In this document: positions 1 through 7,900 of the stretch, one piece after another
Layout of the letters: the number at the start of each line of letters is the position of its first letter
Numbering within the stretch: position 1 is the first letter of the stretch
Assembly: GCA_040509055.1 (NCBI GenBank)
Contig: JBEVLT010000369.1
Coordinates: forward strand, 1 to 10,777
DNA: 10,777 bases
Reading direction: 5' to 3'
From: JAJKIP01 sp040509055
Lineage (GTDB): Bacteria; Bacteroidota; Bacteroidia; Chitinophagales; Chitinophagaceae
Notes under the pieces: model-generated
The model's input: only the letters and a program-made list of their open reading frames with translations
Told to the model about the DNA's origin: nothing
Databases searched by the model: none
Made by a program: the position numbers and the translations under genes

Positions 1-79
1 CATAACGAACGAATATTAGTGATCGGTTCCGGGGCGCAAGATAATCATTCATGCCGGCAGTTACAGGCATACATTCCAT
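1..79 (-). other. Possible remnant of a response-regulator receiver domain, running off the left edge
   Basis: On the minus strand one frame is open from before position 79 to the window edge. Positions 35-58 encode AGMNDYLA, which matches the stretch preceding the conserved Lys-Pro of receiver domains in hybrid histidine kinases (typically AGMNDYLxKP). The Lys-Pro does not follow in this frame, which continues PRNRS. A frame change just after it would read PEPI, which loosely resembles the expected KPI. Residues before the motif (ECMPVT) fit the family less well. The stretch lies just past the terminator of the barrel gene and may be a decayed fragment, the 5' end of an unrelated gene continuing left, or chance. 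What is seen is only the short motif; the pseudogene reading is inference. Confidence 0.25.
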
Positions 80-93
80 CCGGTTTCTCCAAT

Positions 94-118
94 AAAAAAA
101 CGCTCCTTACGGGGAGCG
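94..118 (-). terminator. Intrinsic terminator of the PorT-like gene
   Basis: CGCTCC (101-106) pairs with GGAGCG (113-118), with a further T-G wobble and a short TACG loop. Read on the minus strand, the stem is followed at once by seven T (94-100). It lies 35 bp past the stop codon of the barrel gene. The plus direction has no T-run, so it should act on minus-strand transcripts only. Confidence 0.8.
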
Positions 119-152
119 CTCAAAAAATAAAAACACAATGTATATAGAGTAA

Positions 153-833
153 TTACAGCTTAAAACCAAGCGTGATGCTGAAAACACGGTGCTTGTTGTT
201 GTTATCGTCGCCGGAATCGCTGCCGGATTGCAGTTTGGCCAGACCCAGTCCGTAGTTGGCGCTGAGTACCAGCGAAGAGGTTTCGATACCTAACGTACCG
301 TTCAGTCCATAGTCAAAGCGCTTCATTACACCAAAGCCGGCGCCTTCTTCAAAATCAAGCGTAGTGGGATCATCGTCCGACCACTCGATCTTACTGTCTG
401 TGCTGAAACTGCTGCCAAGCACAGATCCCCTCACCTTGTTTTTACCGGCAATGCCCACTGCGATGTAAGGACCTGCACCGGCAAAGAATTGCGTGGGCCC
501 TGTTGGAGTTTTGAGCACCAGGTTCACCGGCACTTCAATGTAATAAGGATTGGTAGTGGCTTTGTACCAGTTGGCATCCCCTTCGTCGCCGTACTGGGTT
601 TTGGTACCTTTACCGGTAAATACCAGTCCCGGCTGCAGCGAAAGGAAGGAAGTCAGCCGCCAATCGCCAATGATACCGAGCTGGAAACTGGTAAGGGTTT
701 TTGCATCGCTCACATCGCCATCGTCGTTGATCGACACATTGGCCAGGTTGACGCCTCCTCTAATGATCTGGGCCTGAGAAGCTGCCACTGCGCCAAGCAG
801 CAGCATACTGAGAAAAATTACTTTTGTTTTCAT
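153..833 (-). CDS. PorT-like outer-membrane beta-barrel protein
   Basis: This 226-residue protein is predicted to sit in the outer membrane as a small beta-barrel. Residues 1-21 form a signal peptide (MKTK, then a hydrophobic stretch to ASQA, with cleavage before Gln22). The mature part begins IIRGGVNLANVS, the usual opening strand of Bacteroidota OMP_b-brl_2/PorT-family barrels. It continues with alternating strands such as FQLGIIGDWRL, LSLQPGLVF, YIEVPVNLVLK and FFAGAGPYIAVGIAG, with acidic loops (SDDDP, SGSDSGDDNNN), and ends in an aromatic/leucine-type strand, VFSITLGFKL. Length is normal for the family. The specific role is unknown: such barrels are common and only some are T9SS parts (PorT/SprT). 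It lies 109 bp downstream of the permease gene on the same strand. No terminator separates them, so read-through is possible, but I saw no convincing promoter in the gap either. The family call is firm; function is not assigned. Confidence 0.88.
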   Translation of the reverse strand: MKTKVIFLSMLLLGAVAASQAQIIRGGVNLANVSINDDGDVSDAKTLTSFQLGIIGDWRLTSFLSLQPGLVFTGKGTKTQYGDEGDANWYKATTNPYYIEVPVNLVLKTPTGPTQFFAGAGPYIAVGIAGKNKVRGSVLGSSFSTDSKIEWSDDDPTTLDFEEGAGFGVMKRFDYGLNGTLGIETSSLVLSANYGLGLAKLQSGSDSGDDNNNKHRVFSITLGFKL

Positions 834-942
834 GTTATACGGGTTTGAGTTCCCGATGATCAGGCAAAGAGTTTGCCAGAACCGGAAAGCAGCCGGAAGC
901 CGCTGACTGTTTGTTTCTATCCGATAACCGAGGCAATAAATT

Positions 943-2361
943 CTACAGTCTGTTTTTCCTGAAGCAGTAATAGAGAGGAATGCCGGTAGCGGTGATGACG
1001 AGCCCCAGTACAGAGTTGATCACCGGCTGGCGATGAGCCAGGTAGTTGGTCACATCGCTCCACAGGGTAACCCCCAGGTAAAACGCCGAAAAAGCAATGA
1101 ACAGCAGCGGAACCAGCGGATAGCCCCATACCCGGTACGGGCGGGGCAGGTCCGGCATTTTTTTTCGCAGTACAAAAATGCCGGCGGCACCCATACCGTA
1201 GGCGATCCAGGTGATGAACACGAACATATCCGCCAGCATATCGAAGGATCCGCTGATGATAAACAGGCAGGTCCAGATGCCATGCAGCCAAAGAGCATTG
1301 CCCGGGGTTTGAAACTTCGCATGGGTACGCCCCGCCCAGGGCAGGAATACCCGGTCTTTGCCCATCGCATAAGTAACGCGGCAGGTAGCCATGATGTTGC
1401 CATTGATGGCGCCAAGCGTGCACACCACGATCAGTGCCGATACTACGGCGCCGCCGGTCTGGCCCCAGGCTACGGCAATAGCATCCGACGCCACCAGCGC
1501 CGAGCCGGCTACCTTTTCCACCGGCAGCACGTACAGATAGGCCTGGTTTACCAGCACATAAATCAGCATGGAAATAAACACCCCGACAGCCAGGCTGCGT
1601 GGAATATTTCGCTGCGGCTGCCTGATCTCGCCGGCAATAAACGTGGCATTGATCCAGCCGTCATAGGCATAAAAAGCACCTGTCATGGCCGCAATAACAC
1701 CGCTCAGCAATCCCCACCCTGTTGCAGGGTGCTCCGCCTGTGTAAAATGGCGGATATCGCCCTGTCCTGAAAAAAAGATCCCGGCTACCAGTGCTGCGAT
1801 CACCGCCACCTTGATAAACGTGGAGAGCACCTGGAAAAAGCTGCCTGCTTTTACGCTGATATAGTTCAGCGCCGTCAATAGCAGCACCAGCAATACGGCC
1901 AGTAATTTTACACCGAAGTTGGCCAGCGGGTACAGGTCGCCGATCAGCGGAATGCGCAGCGCCATCGCTTCGCTGGTCTCGCCGAACCGCGGCAGGTGCA
2001 GAAAATCGTTGGCATACTGCGCGCACACAAACGCAATGGCGGCCACCGCAGCGGTATTGATCACGGAAAAAGCCGCCCAGCCATACAGGAAGGCCGTAAA
2101 GTCGCCAAACATGCGGCGGAAGTAAACATATACCCCGCCCGTCTCGGGCATCATGGCGCCTGCTTCTGCAAAGACCAGGGCGCCCAGTAAAGAGAAGATG
2201 CCGGCAATGATCCACACTGCCGCCAGCCATAGCGGGGAACCCAGCTGTGCCGCCATGCTGGCCGGCTTCATGAATACACCTGAGCCGATGACGCTGCCGA
2301 TGATCACGGAAGTGGCAGACCAGAAGCCTATTTTTTTGGCGAGAGCGGAAGTGGCGGACAT
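943..2361 (-). CDS. APC-superfamily amino-acid permease (LAT/SteT-like)
   Basis: This 472-residue inner-membrane transporter has about 12 hydrophobic segments and the APC (amino acid-polyamine-organocation) fold. The first segment carries the substrate-binding glycine motif GSVIGSGVF (residues 22-30). An MPETGGVYVY stretch follows at 71-80. TM6 carries the YDGW motif (233-236) followed by the conserved AGEIRQPQRNIPRSL region. A C-terminal RPYRVWGYPLVP segment (407-418) precedes the last helices. These are hallmarks of LAT-type exchangers such as SteT, so neutral amino-acid uptake or exchange is likely, but the substrate cannot be read from sequence. I start at ATG 2361 (MSATSALAKK) rather than an in-frame ATG at 2439, because the extra 26 residues do not resemble the family and family members begin a few residues before this point. 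It is divergent from the GldM-like gene. No terminator is visible after the stop codon. Confidence 0.9.
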   Translation of the reverse strand: MSATSALAKKIGFWSATSVIIGSVIGSGVFMKPASMAAQLGSPLWLAAVWIIAGIFSLLGALVFAEAGAMMPETGGVYVYFRRMFGDFTAFLYGWAAFSVINTAAVAAIAFVCAQYANDFLHLPRFGETSEAMALRIPLIGDLYPLANFGVKLLAVLLVLLLTALNYISVKAGSFFQVLSTFIKVAVIAALVAGIFFSGQGDIRHFTQAEHPATGWGLLSGVIAAMTGAFYAYDGWINATFIAGEIRQPQRNIPRSLAVGVFISMLIYVLVNQAYLYVLPVEKVAGSALVASDAIAVAWGQTGGAVVSALIVVCTLGAINGNIMATCRVTYAMGKDRVFLPWAGRTHAKFQTPGNALWLHGIWTCLFIISGSFDMLADMFVFITWIAYGMGAAGIFVLRKKMPDLPRPYRVWGYPLVPLLFIAFSAFYLGVTLWSDVTNYLAHRQPVINSVLGLVITATGIPLYYCFRKNRL

Positions 2362-2387
2362 GAAAAAGGAAGATAAGAAACAAAGCG

Positions 2388-2409
2388 GGGGAATAAAAAA
2401 GCTTTCCCC
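2388..2409. promoter_or_regulatory. Inverted repeat in the divergent intergenic region
   Basis: GGGGAA (2388-2393) and TTCCCC (2404-2409) are perfect inverted copies separated by 10 bases that are mostly A. The repeat lies 27-48 bp upstream of the permease start and about 100 bp upstream of the GldM-like gene. It could be an operator or a 5'-UTR hairpin of the permease transcript. It is short, so chance is quite possible. The rest of the 148 bp gap shows no convincing TTTG/TAnnTTTG promoter in either direction. Confidence 0.2.
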
Positions 2410-2509
2410 AATTTTCAGGAAAAGACTATTTCCCAACAATGATGAAGAGCCATTTCCGTTATCTGTACAGGAATTGTGCAGCCCGGTTTATGCAACTCCA
2501 TCTGCCCAG

Positions 2510-3145
2510 ATGAAAAAACTTGTTTTATATTTTCTTTGCCTGGCGCCCATCAGGCTGCTTTCCCAGATTAATGTATACAACAGAAGCCTTACAGACAGCA
2601 CCCTGGCCATATTGTATATTGGTGCAGAGAATGAGATCAGGATTGCTGGAAATAATTACAACAGCGCAGAAACGGTTGTTTCCGTTTCCGGTGCAGGCAG
2701 CCAGCTTCACAAAACCGGGGAAGGTGACTATATAACCCGGGTATCCGGGGTTGGCACCTGTATCTTTATCCTCAGCAAAGGAGGAAAAACTATTTATAAA
2801 AAAGAGTTTACGACAGCGCTGATTCCCGATGCAGTAGCCACGCTGGCAGGAAAGAAAGATACCGTGATGAGACTTTACCGCGTCCTGGCCAGCCCCTTTC
2901 TTTCCGTGACATTTCCAGGCTGCTTTTATAAACATACCTTTTCGATCGTATCCTTTCGGGCATACTTCATCCGGGCAGGCGACACCTCCGTCACCTATTC
3001 CCCGTCACATATGTTTACAGCCGGGCAAACAGCGATTGTAAAACAACTGCGGCCGGGCGACCAGCTATGGTTCGATGACATCCGGGCCACCTGTGCTGAT
3101 TGCCGGATCAGGAAATTGCCGGCTTTCGGAATAAAAATTGAATAG
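2510..3145 (+). CDS. Exported protein with GldM C-terminal-like domains
   Basis: The protein has 211 residues starting at ATG 2510. Residues 1-19 form a signal peptide (MKKLVLYFLC and so on, ending LLSQ). Earlier in-frame ATGs are rejected because they would bury this signal peptide and overlap the permease gene. The mature part resembles the last two periplasmic domains of GldM, the T9SS/gliding motor subunit. Residues 34-43 (ILYIGAENEI) correspond to the GldM LYVGVDNPI strand. Residues 105-114 (IPDAVATLAG) match the linker usually read as PDPVA. A second domain with FSIVSFRAYF (144-153) ends with PGDQLWFDDIRA (182-193) and RKLPAFGIKI (201-210), the typical GldM ending. The N-terminal membrane helix and the first GldM domains are absent. 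Such stand-alone GldM-C proteins could be periplasmic or secreted; the role is unknown. The gene is the only plus-strand one here and ends 6 bp from the convergent ABC-F gene. Confidence 0.78.
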   Translation: MKKLVLYFLCLAPIRLLSQINVYNRSLTDSTLAILYIGAENEIRIAGNNYNSAETVVSVSGAGSQLHKTGEGDYITRVSGVGTCIFILSKGGKTIYKKEFTTALIPDAVATLAGKKDTVMRLYRVLASPFLSVTFPGCFYKHTFSIVSFRAYFIRAGDTSVTYSPSHMFTAGQTAIVKQLRPGDQLWFDDIRATCADCRIRKLPAFGIKIE

Positions 3146-3151
3146 GGATCG

Positions 3152-4777
3152 TTAGCTGTACAGTTCTTCTTTCAGCGTCTTCACCCGCTCATCGGCCAGG
3201 TATTCGTCAAACTCCATCAGCCTGTCGATAATGCCCTTAGGCGTTAGTTCGATCACCCGGTTGGCTACCGTCTGCATAAACGTATGGTCATGGCTGCTCA
3301 GCAGTACGATGCCTTTATACGCAGTACATTGCTCGTTGAAGCTCTGGATGCTCTCCAGGTCCAGGTGGTTGGTCGGCTGGTCCAGCAGGATCACGTTCGG
3401 ATTTTGCAGCATCATGCGGCTGATCATGCAACGCACTTTCTCCCCTCCGCTCAGCACATTTGTCTTTTTCAGCACGTCATCGCCGCTGAAAAGCATCTTA
3501 CCGAGAAACCCGCGCAGGAACGGCTCGTCAACGTCCGCTACGTGCGGAGGCACATACTGGCGCAGCCAGTCCATCAGGGTCAGCGGCTCGTTGAAATACT
3601 CGTTATTTTCCTGCGGCAGGTAGGCATGCGTGACCGTGCTGCCCCAGGCATAGGAACCGCTGTCGGCCACCGTTTCGCCGGTGATGATGTTGAAAAAGCT
3701 GGTCACAGCCAGTGGGTCGCGGCTTAGCAGGGCGATCTTGTCACCTTTGTTGACCGTAAAGGTCGCATCTTTGAAAAGCGAACGCCCGTCCACGGACTTG
3801 CTCAGCTTTTCCACGTTCAGTATCTGGTTGCCCACTTCCCGTAGCGGTTGGAAGATGATGCCGGGATATTTGCGATAGCTGGGTTCGATCTCCTCGATGG
3901 TAAGCTTTTCCAGGGCTTTTTTCCGCGACGTGGCCTGTTTGCTCTTGGAGGCATTGGCGCTGAAGCGGGCAATGAAGTCCAGCAATGCCTGGCGCTTTTC
4001 CTCCGTCTTCTTGTTTTTGTCGTTGACCTGGCGCGCCATCAGCTGCGACGACTCATACCAGAAGGTATAGTTGCCCGTGAATACTTTTATTTTCTGGCGG
4101 TCCACATCGGCCACATGGGTGCACACCGCATCCAGGAAGTGACGGTCGTGGCTGACCACCAGCACGATGTTCTGGTAATCGGCCAGGAAGTTTTCCAGCC
4201 AGCTGATGGTTTCGATATCAAGGCCGTTGGTCGGCTCGTCGAGCAGCAGGATATCGGGATTGCCAAACAGTACCTGCGCCAGCAGCACCCGCACTTTCAG
4301 GGTCGATGGAATATCTTTCATCAGGGCGCTATGATAGGCTTCTTCCACACCCAGCTCGCTCAGCAGGGTGGCCGCATCGCTGTCGGCGGTATACCCCCCC
4401 ATTTCACCGAATTCACCTTCCAGCTCCGCGGCACGCATACCGTCTTCTTCGGTAAAATCGGCCAGCGCATAGATCTGTTCCCGCTCTTTTGCTACCGCCC
4501 AGAGTTTGGTATGCCCCATCATCACGGTGTTCAGCACTGTTTCCTCGTCAAACTGGAACTGGTTCTGCTTCAGCACGGCCATGCGCTCACCGGGGGTGAT
4601 CTCGACGGCACCCTTGTTGGGTTCTATCTCGCCGCTGAGTATCTTCAGGAACGTACTTTTTCCTGCCCCGTTGGCGCCGATCACGCCATAGCAGTTCCCC
4701 TTGGTAAAGTTAACGTTCACGTCTTCGAACAATACCCGTTTGCCGTAGGCCAGTTTCAGGTCTTTTACGCTGATCAT
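3152..4777 (-). CDS. YbiT-like ABC-F family ATPase
   Basis: This 541-residue cytosolic protein has two ABC ATPase domains and no membrane segment, as expected of ABC-F factors that act on the ribosome in translation. NBD1 has Walker A GANGAGKS (34-41), Walker B with catalytic Glu (D180, E181) and the switch His210. The linker RFSANASKSKQATSR (271-285) is nearly the same as that of E. coli YbiT, as I recall it. NBD2 (about 319-541) has a good signature LSGGEK (442-447) and His496, but its Walker A position reads LSRDPLAVTS (351-360) with no GxxGxGK, and its Walker B reads LLDQPTN with Gln467 in place of Glu. NBD1's signature is also degenerate (IPSTLKVR, 156-163), so one of the two composite ATP sites should be inactive. 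I chose ATG 4777 (MISVKDLKLAYG), the normal family start; an in-frame ATG at 4831 overlaps the predicted promoter. Its stop is 6 bp from the convergent gene. Confidence 0.93.
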   Translation of the reverse strand: MISVKDLKLAYGKRVLFEDVNVNFTKGNCYGVIGANGAGKSTFLKILSGEIEPNKGAVEITPGERMAVLKQNQFQFDEETVLNTVMMGHTKLWAVAKEREQIYALADFTEEDGMRAAELEGEFGEMGGYTADSDAATLLSELGVEEAYHSALMKDIPSTLKVRVLLAQVLFGNPDILLLDEPTNGLDIETISWLENFLADYQNIVLVVSHDRHFLDAVCTHVADVDRQKIKVFTGNYTFWYESSQLMARQVNDKNKKTEEKRQALLDFIARFSANASKSKQATSRKKALEKLTIEEIEPSYRKYPGIIFQPLREVGNQILNVEKLSKSVDGRSLFKDATFTVNKGDKIALLSRDPLAVTSFFNIITGETVADSGSYAWGSTVTHAYLPQENNEYFNEPLTLMDWLRQYVPPHVADVDEPFLRGFLGKMLFSGDDVLKKTNVLSGGEKVRCMISRMMLQNPNVILLDQPTNHLDLESIQSFNEQCTAYKGIVLLSSHDHTFMQTVANRVIELTPKGIIDRLMEFDEYLADERVKTLKEELYS

Positions 4778-4828
4778 AGTTGTTTTTTTGAGCAAAGCCG
4801 CATCCTGCAAGGCCTTGTTTTGCGAGCG

Positions 4829-4836
4829 CAAAGGTA
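4829..4836 (-). promoter_or_regulatory. Candidate -7 box of the ABC-F gene
   Basis: Read on the minus strand this is TACCTTTG, a perfect match to the Bacteroidota -7 consensus TAnnTTTG. It would start transcription about 45 nt before the ATG at 4777. The upstream -33 TTTG is poor: only TGGT or CTGG lies at the expected 19-20 nt distance. The call rests on the -7 box, its position in the gap, and the terminator of the preceding gene just upstream. Confidence 0.45.
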
Positions 4837-4869
4837 TGACAACACGGGCTGTTTTACCAGTCCTGGCAA

Positions 4870-4905
4870 GAAAAATCCCGTCCTGCCTTTCGGCGGGACG
4901 GGATT
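4870..4905 (-). terminator. Intrinsic terminator of the metalloprotease gene
   Basis: Positions 4874-4905 form a nearly perfect 14-bp hairpin (AATCCCGTCCTGCC with its complement, one T-G wobble) around a TTTC loop. On the minus strand the stem ends in a run of five T, two within the stem and three after it. It lies 24 bp past the protease stop codon and isolates that gene from the ABC-F gene. Confidence 0.85.
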
Positions 4906-4929
4906 GAATATATACTTACAAAACCTGTC

Positions 4930-7900
4930 TTAGTGGATCAGCACTCTTTCTTTTGCCAGTCTCTTTCCGTTGGCATCGCCGATCACCACGATGTAGACAC
5001 CTCTTCCCACGCCGCGGATATTGATCGGGTGGATGGTATACTGACCGTTCACAGCGAGTTTAGAGCTGTATACCAGTTTACCGGCCATATCGAATATCGA
5101 GATCGTTTGCTGGGTATTGATGCCTGCCGAGTTGTAATACGACACCTTGAACTGACCATCGTTCGGGCTGGGGAAGATAAACAGCTTGGTGCTGGGTGTT
5201 GCCGTGATGGAAAGTACCTGCGATTCGTTGTTACAACCGGTAGTCGGGTTGATGATCGCCACTTTGTAATCACCGATGCCTTCCACACCTGTAGAGTAAG
5301 TGGTGGTATTGGCGCCGGGTATCTGGCCGCCGTTCAGGAACCAGCTGATGTTGAAACCGGCTGCTGAAGGCTGGATAGCGGCTGTGATCGTAGTGGTCTG
5401 ACCAGGCAGCAGGCTGGTGTACGGAGCAGCCGACAGGGTTACGGTCGGCCTTGCGTTTACCGTCAGGATAGCTGCGCCGGAAGTCGTCGGTGCAGTACAG
5501 GTCGTATTGGACAACAGCACGCGGTAGCGGTTGTTGTTCATACCTGCAGTAACAGCGTTCACTTCCAGTGTAGGCGCATTGGGAGCACCTGGCACATTGA
5601 TATAGTTGATGCCGCCGTCCGTGCTTACCTGCCACTGGTAGGTGATGGGCTGGGTGCTGCTGCCGGCTACGGTAAAGCTTACATTGCCGGTTTCGCAGAT
5701 GGTTACGTTAGCCGGTTGGGTGGTAACGGCAACCGGGCTGATCACCGTCAGAACAGCTGCAGTAGACGTAGCGGCCGGTGTACAGGTGCCGCTTACGATG
5801 ACACGGTACCGGTAGTTATTCATGCCGGTAGTCGTAGCCGCCGTGGTATACGTAGTACCTGTGTTGGCGCCGGGCGCCGGCGTGTAGTTAGAACCGCCGT
5901 CGGTGCTTTGCTGCCACAGGTAGGTAATATTTGTACCGCTTGCCGTAACGCTGAAGCTGGCCGGAGTGCCCAGGCAAAGCGTGGTGCTGGCAGGCTGTGC
6001 CGAGATGGCCGGCGCCGTGCGCACGGTCAGCGTAGCTGCAGCCGAAGTAGTCGTATTACACTGACCGGTGATGATCACACGATACTGGTAGTTGTTCATC
6101 GCCGTCGTTACAGACGGGGTAGTATAAGTAGCTGAATTAGCTGAACCAATATTGATGAAGTTGGCACCACCATCCGTGCTTTGCTGCCACTGGTAAGACA
6201 GGACGCCGGTAGCCGTTACGCTAAAGGAAGCAGTGGTACCCACGCAAGCGGCTTGCGACTGCGGCTGAACGCTGATAGCCGGACCGGTACCGGTCTGTAC
6301 GTTGAACGTAAGATTGCGTGTTGCGGTATTCAAACCCGATGTACCTGTTACGGTGATCGTGTAAGAACCGTTGGCCAGGGTATTGGTATTGTTCAGCGTC
6401 ACCGTTACGTTATTGCCAGGCACAACAGGGTTGGGAGTGAAGCTAACGGTAGTACCGGCAGGATTTCCGGTAGCGGCCAGGTTCACCGGGGTTATGTACC
6501 CGTTGAACGACAATACGCCCAGGGTAACAGAAGCCGTAGCCGGACCGGCACAGGCTACGTTGGTAGCAGCCGGTGTATTGAAGTCAAAGCTCGGGGTAGC
6601 TACCGCAATGGCGAAATTGGCATTGTTGATATCGAAGAAGATATTACCTACTGATTCTACCTTGAGGCGGCAGGTAGTGGCGTTGATATTGGGAAGGGTT
6701 ACCGCCTGCGAACCATCGTTGGGCGTGTTGGCCACCAGCGTGGTCGGGAAGGTCTGCCCGCCATCGGTAGACAGCAGGATGTTCACGTTGGCGCAGCTTA
6801 CGGGGGCCGTAGTGGTATTGGCTACATCCCAGGTAATCGTTTGCGAGCTGTTGCCGGCCCAGGAAACACCCGTGCTGTTGGCAACAGTAATGGCAAAGGG
6901 ACCGGATGTATTGGTCACGGTAACCGTCATGTCGGTAAAGGAGGTCTGGCCTACCTTGAGAGGCACTACCGACGTATAGGGGCTGTTATCCCTTACGGTC
7001 AGCCTGAAGTTCAGCGTTCTGTTCACTGAGCTCAGCGCTTCAATGGTTGCGATGGCATCGCCACCCGGCAGCGGGCCTGTAGTCAGGCCACCGTTCAGGA
7101 TGGTCGACAGCCGCGGGAATACCCGGGTAGGTGAAGTGGTCGGGCTGAATGACAAAAAGTTAGGGCCGGTAGTCTTGGTCGGGCTGGCCACACTGCTGTT
7201 ACCTGTCGTGGTGGAATTATCGTTTTGTTCCCAGCAATAGGTCAGCACGTCGGCAACATTCGCATCGGTAGCCGAGCCAGTCAGTGCAAACGGCGTGCTG
7301 ATGGGAATAGTATAGTTCGGAACTGCCGCTACCACAGGAGTTGCATTCACCGCGGAAATATTAGTGGTCACCGGGCAGGTCTTCGTCGCTTTGGCCAGGT
7401 TCACCTGTATCTGCTGGATGGAAGCCTGGTGATAGATGTCGATAGAGTGAGGCGCTACGTCCTGGTTGGTGATACCTGCATAACCCATGATGGTGATGCC
7501 CGATCCCACTTCTTTATTTACCCCTGTGCCTTCAGCAAGATGGGAATAAGTATGGTTGGCCCCCAGCTGGTGACCTACTTCATGTACTACGTAGTCGATA
7601 TCGAAGTTATCACCCTGCGGTACGCCATCGGCAGGCGAAGTGATGCCGCCGCCTTTGTAATTGGCTTCAGCCGAATTGGTCGACACACCGGTTGCCAGCA
7701 CATTGCTGCACACGCAACCGATACAACCGGCATTACCGCCGCCGCCTGAAGCACCGAACATGTGGCCGATGTCAAAAGCAGCATCACCGATCACATTATG
7801 CAGGGTATTCATCAGCTGGCCATTCCAGTTATTCAGGTTGGTAGAATACGGGTCCGTAGCCGGCGTGTAATAAATGACATTCACCGTTTCCGGGATCAGG

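Noticed and set aside
1..150. Plus-strand frame open from the left edge to a stop at about 148-150
   Set aside because: Its translation is low in recognisable features and it would read straight through the terminator hairpin of the minus-strand gene. Most likely chance.
863..877. Small hairpin GGCAAA-GAG-TTTGCC between the permease and barrel genes
   Set aside because: Only six pairs and no T-run in either direction. It does not qualify as a terminator, and there is no evidence that it is an operator.
2153..2509. In-frame N-terminal extension of the GldM-like gene
   Set aside because: It would overlap the permease coding region and bury a good signal peptide that begins at ATG 2510.
3848..4933. 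Long plus-strand open frame opposite the ABC-F gene
   Set aside because: It lies opposite a clear conserved gene, has no signal or domain, and crosses the promoter and terminator region of the minus-strand genes.
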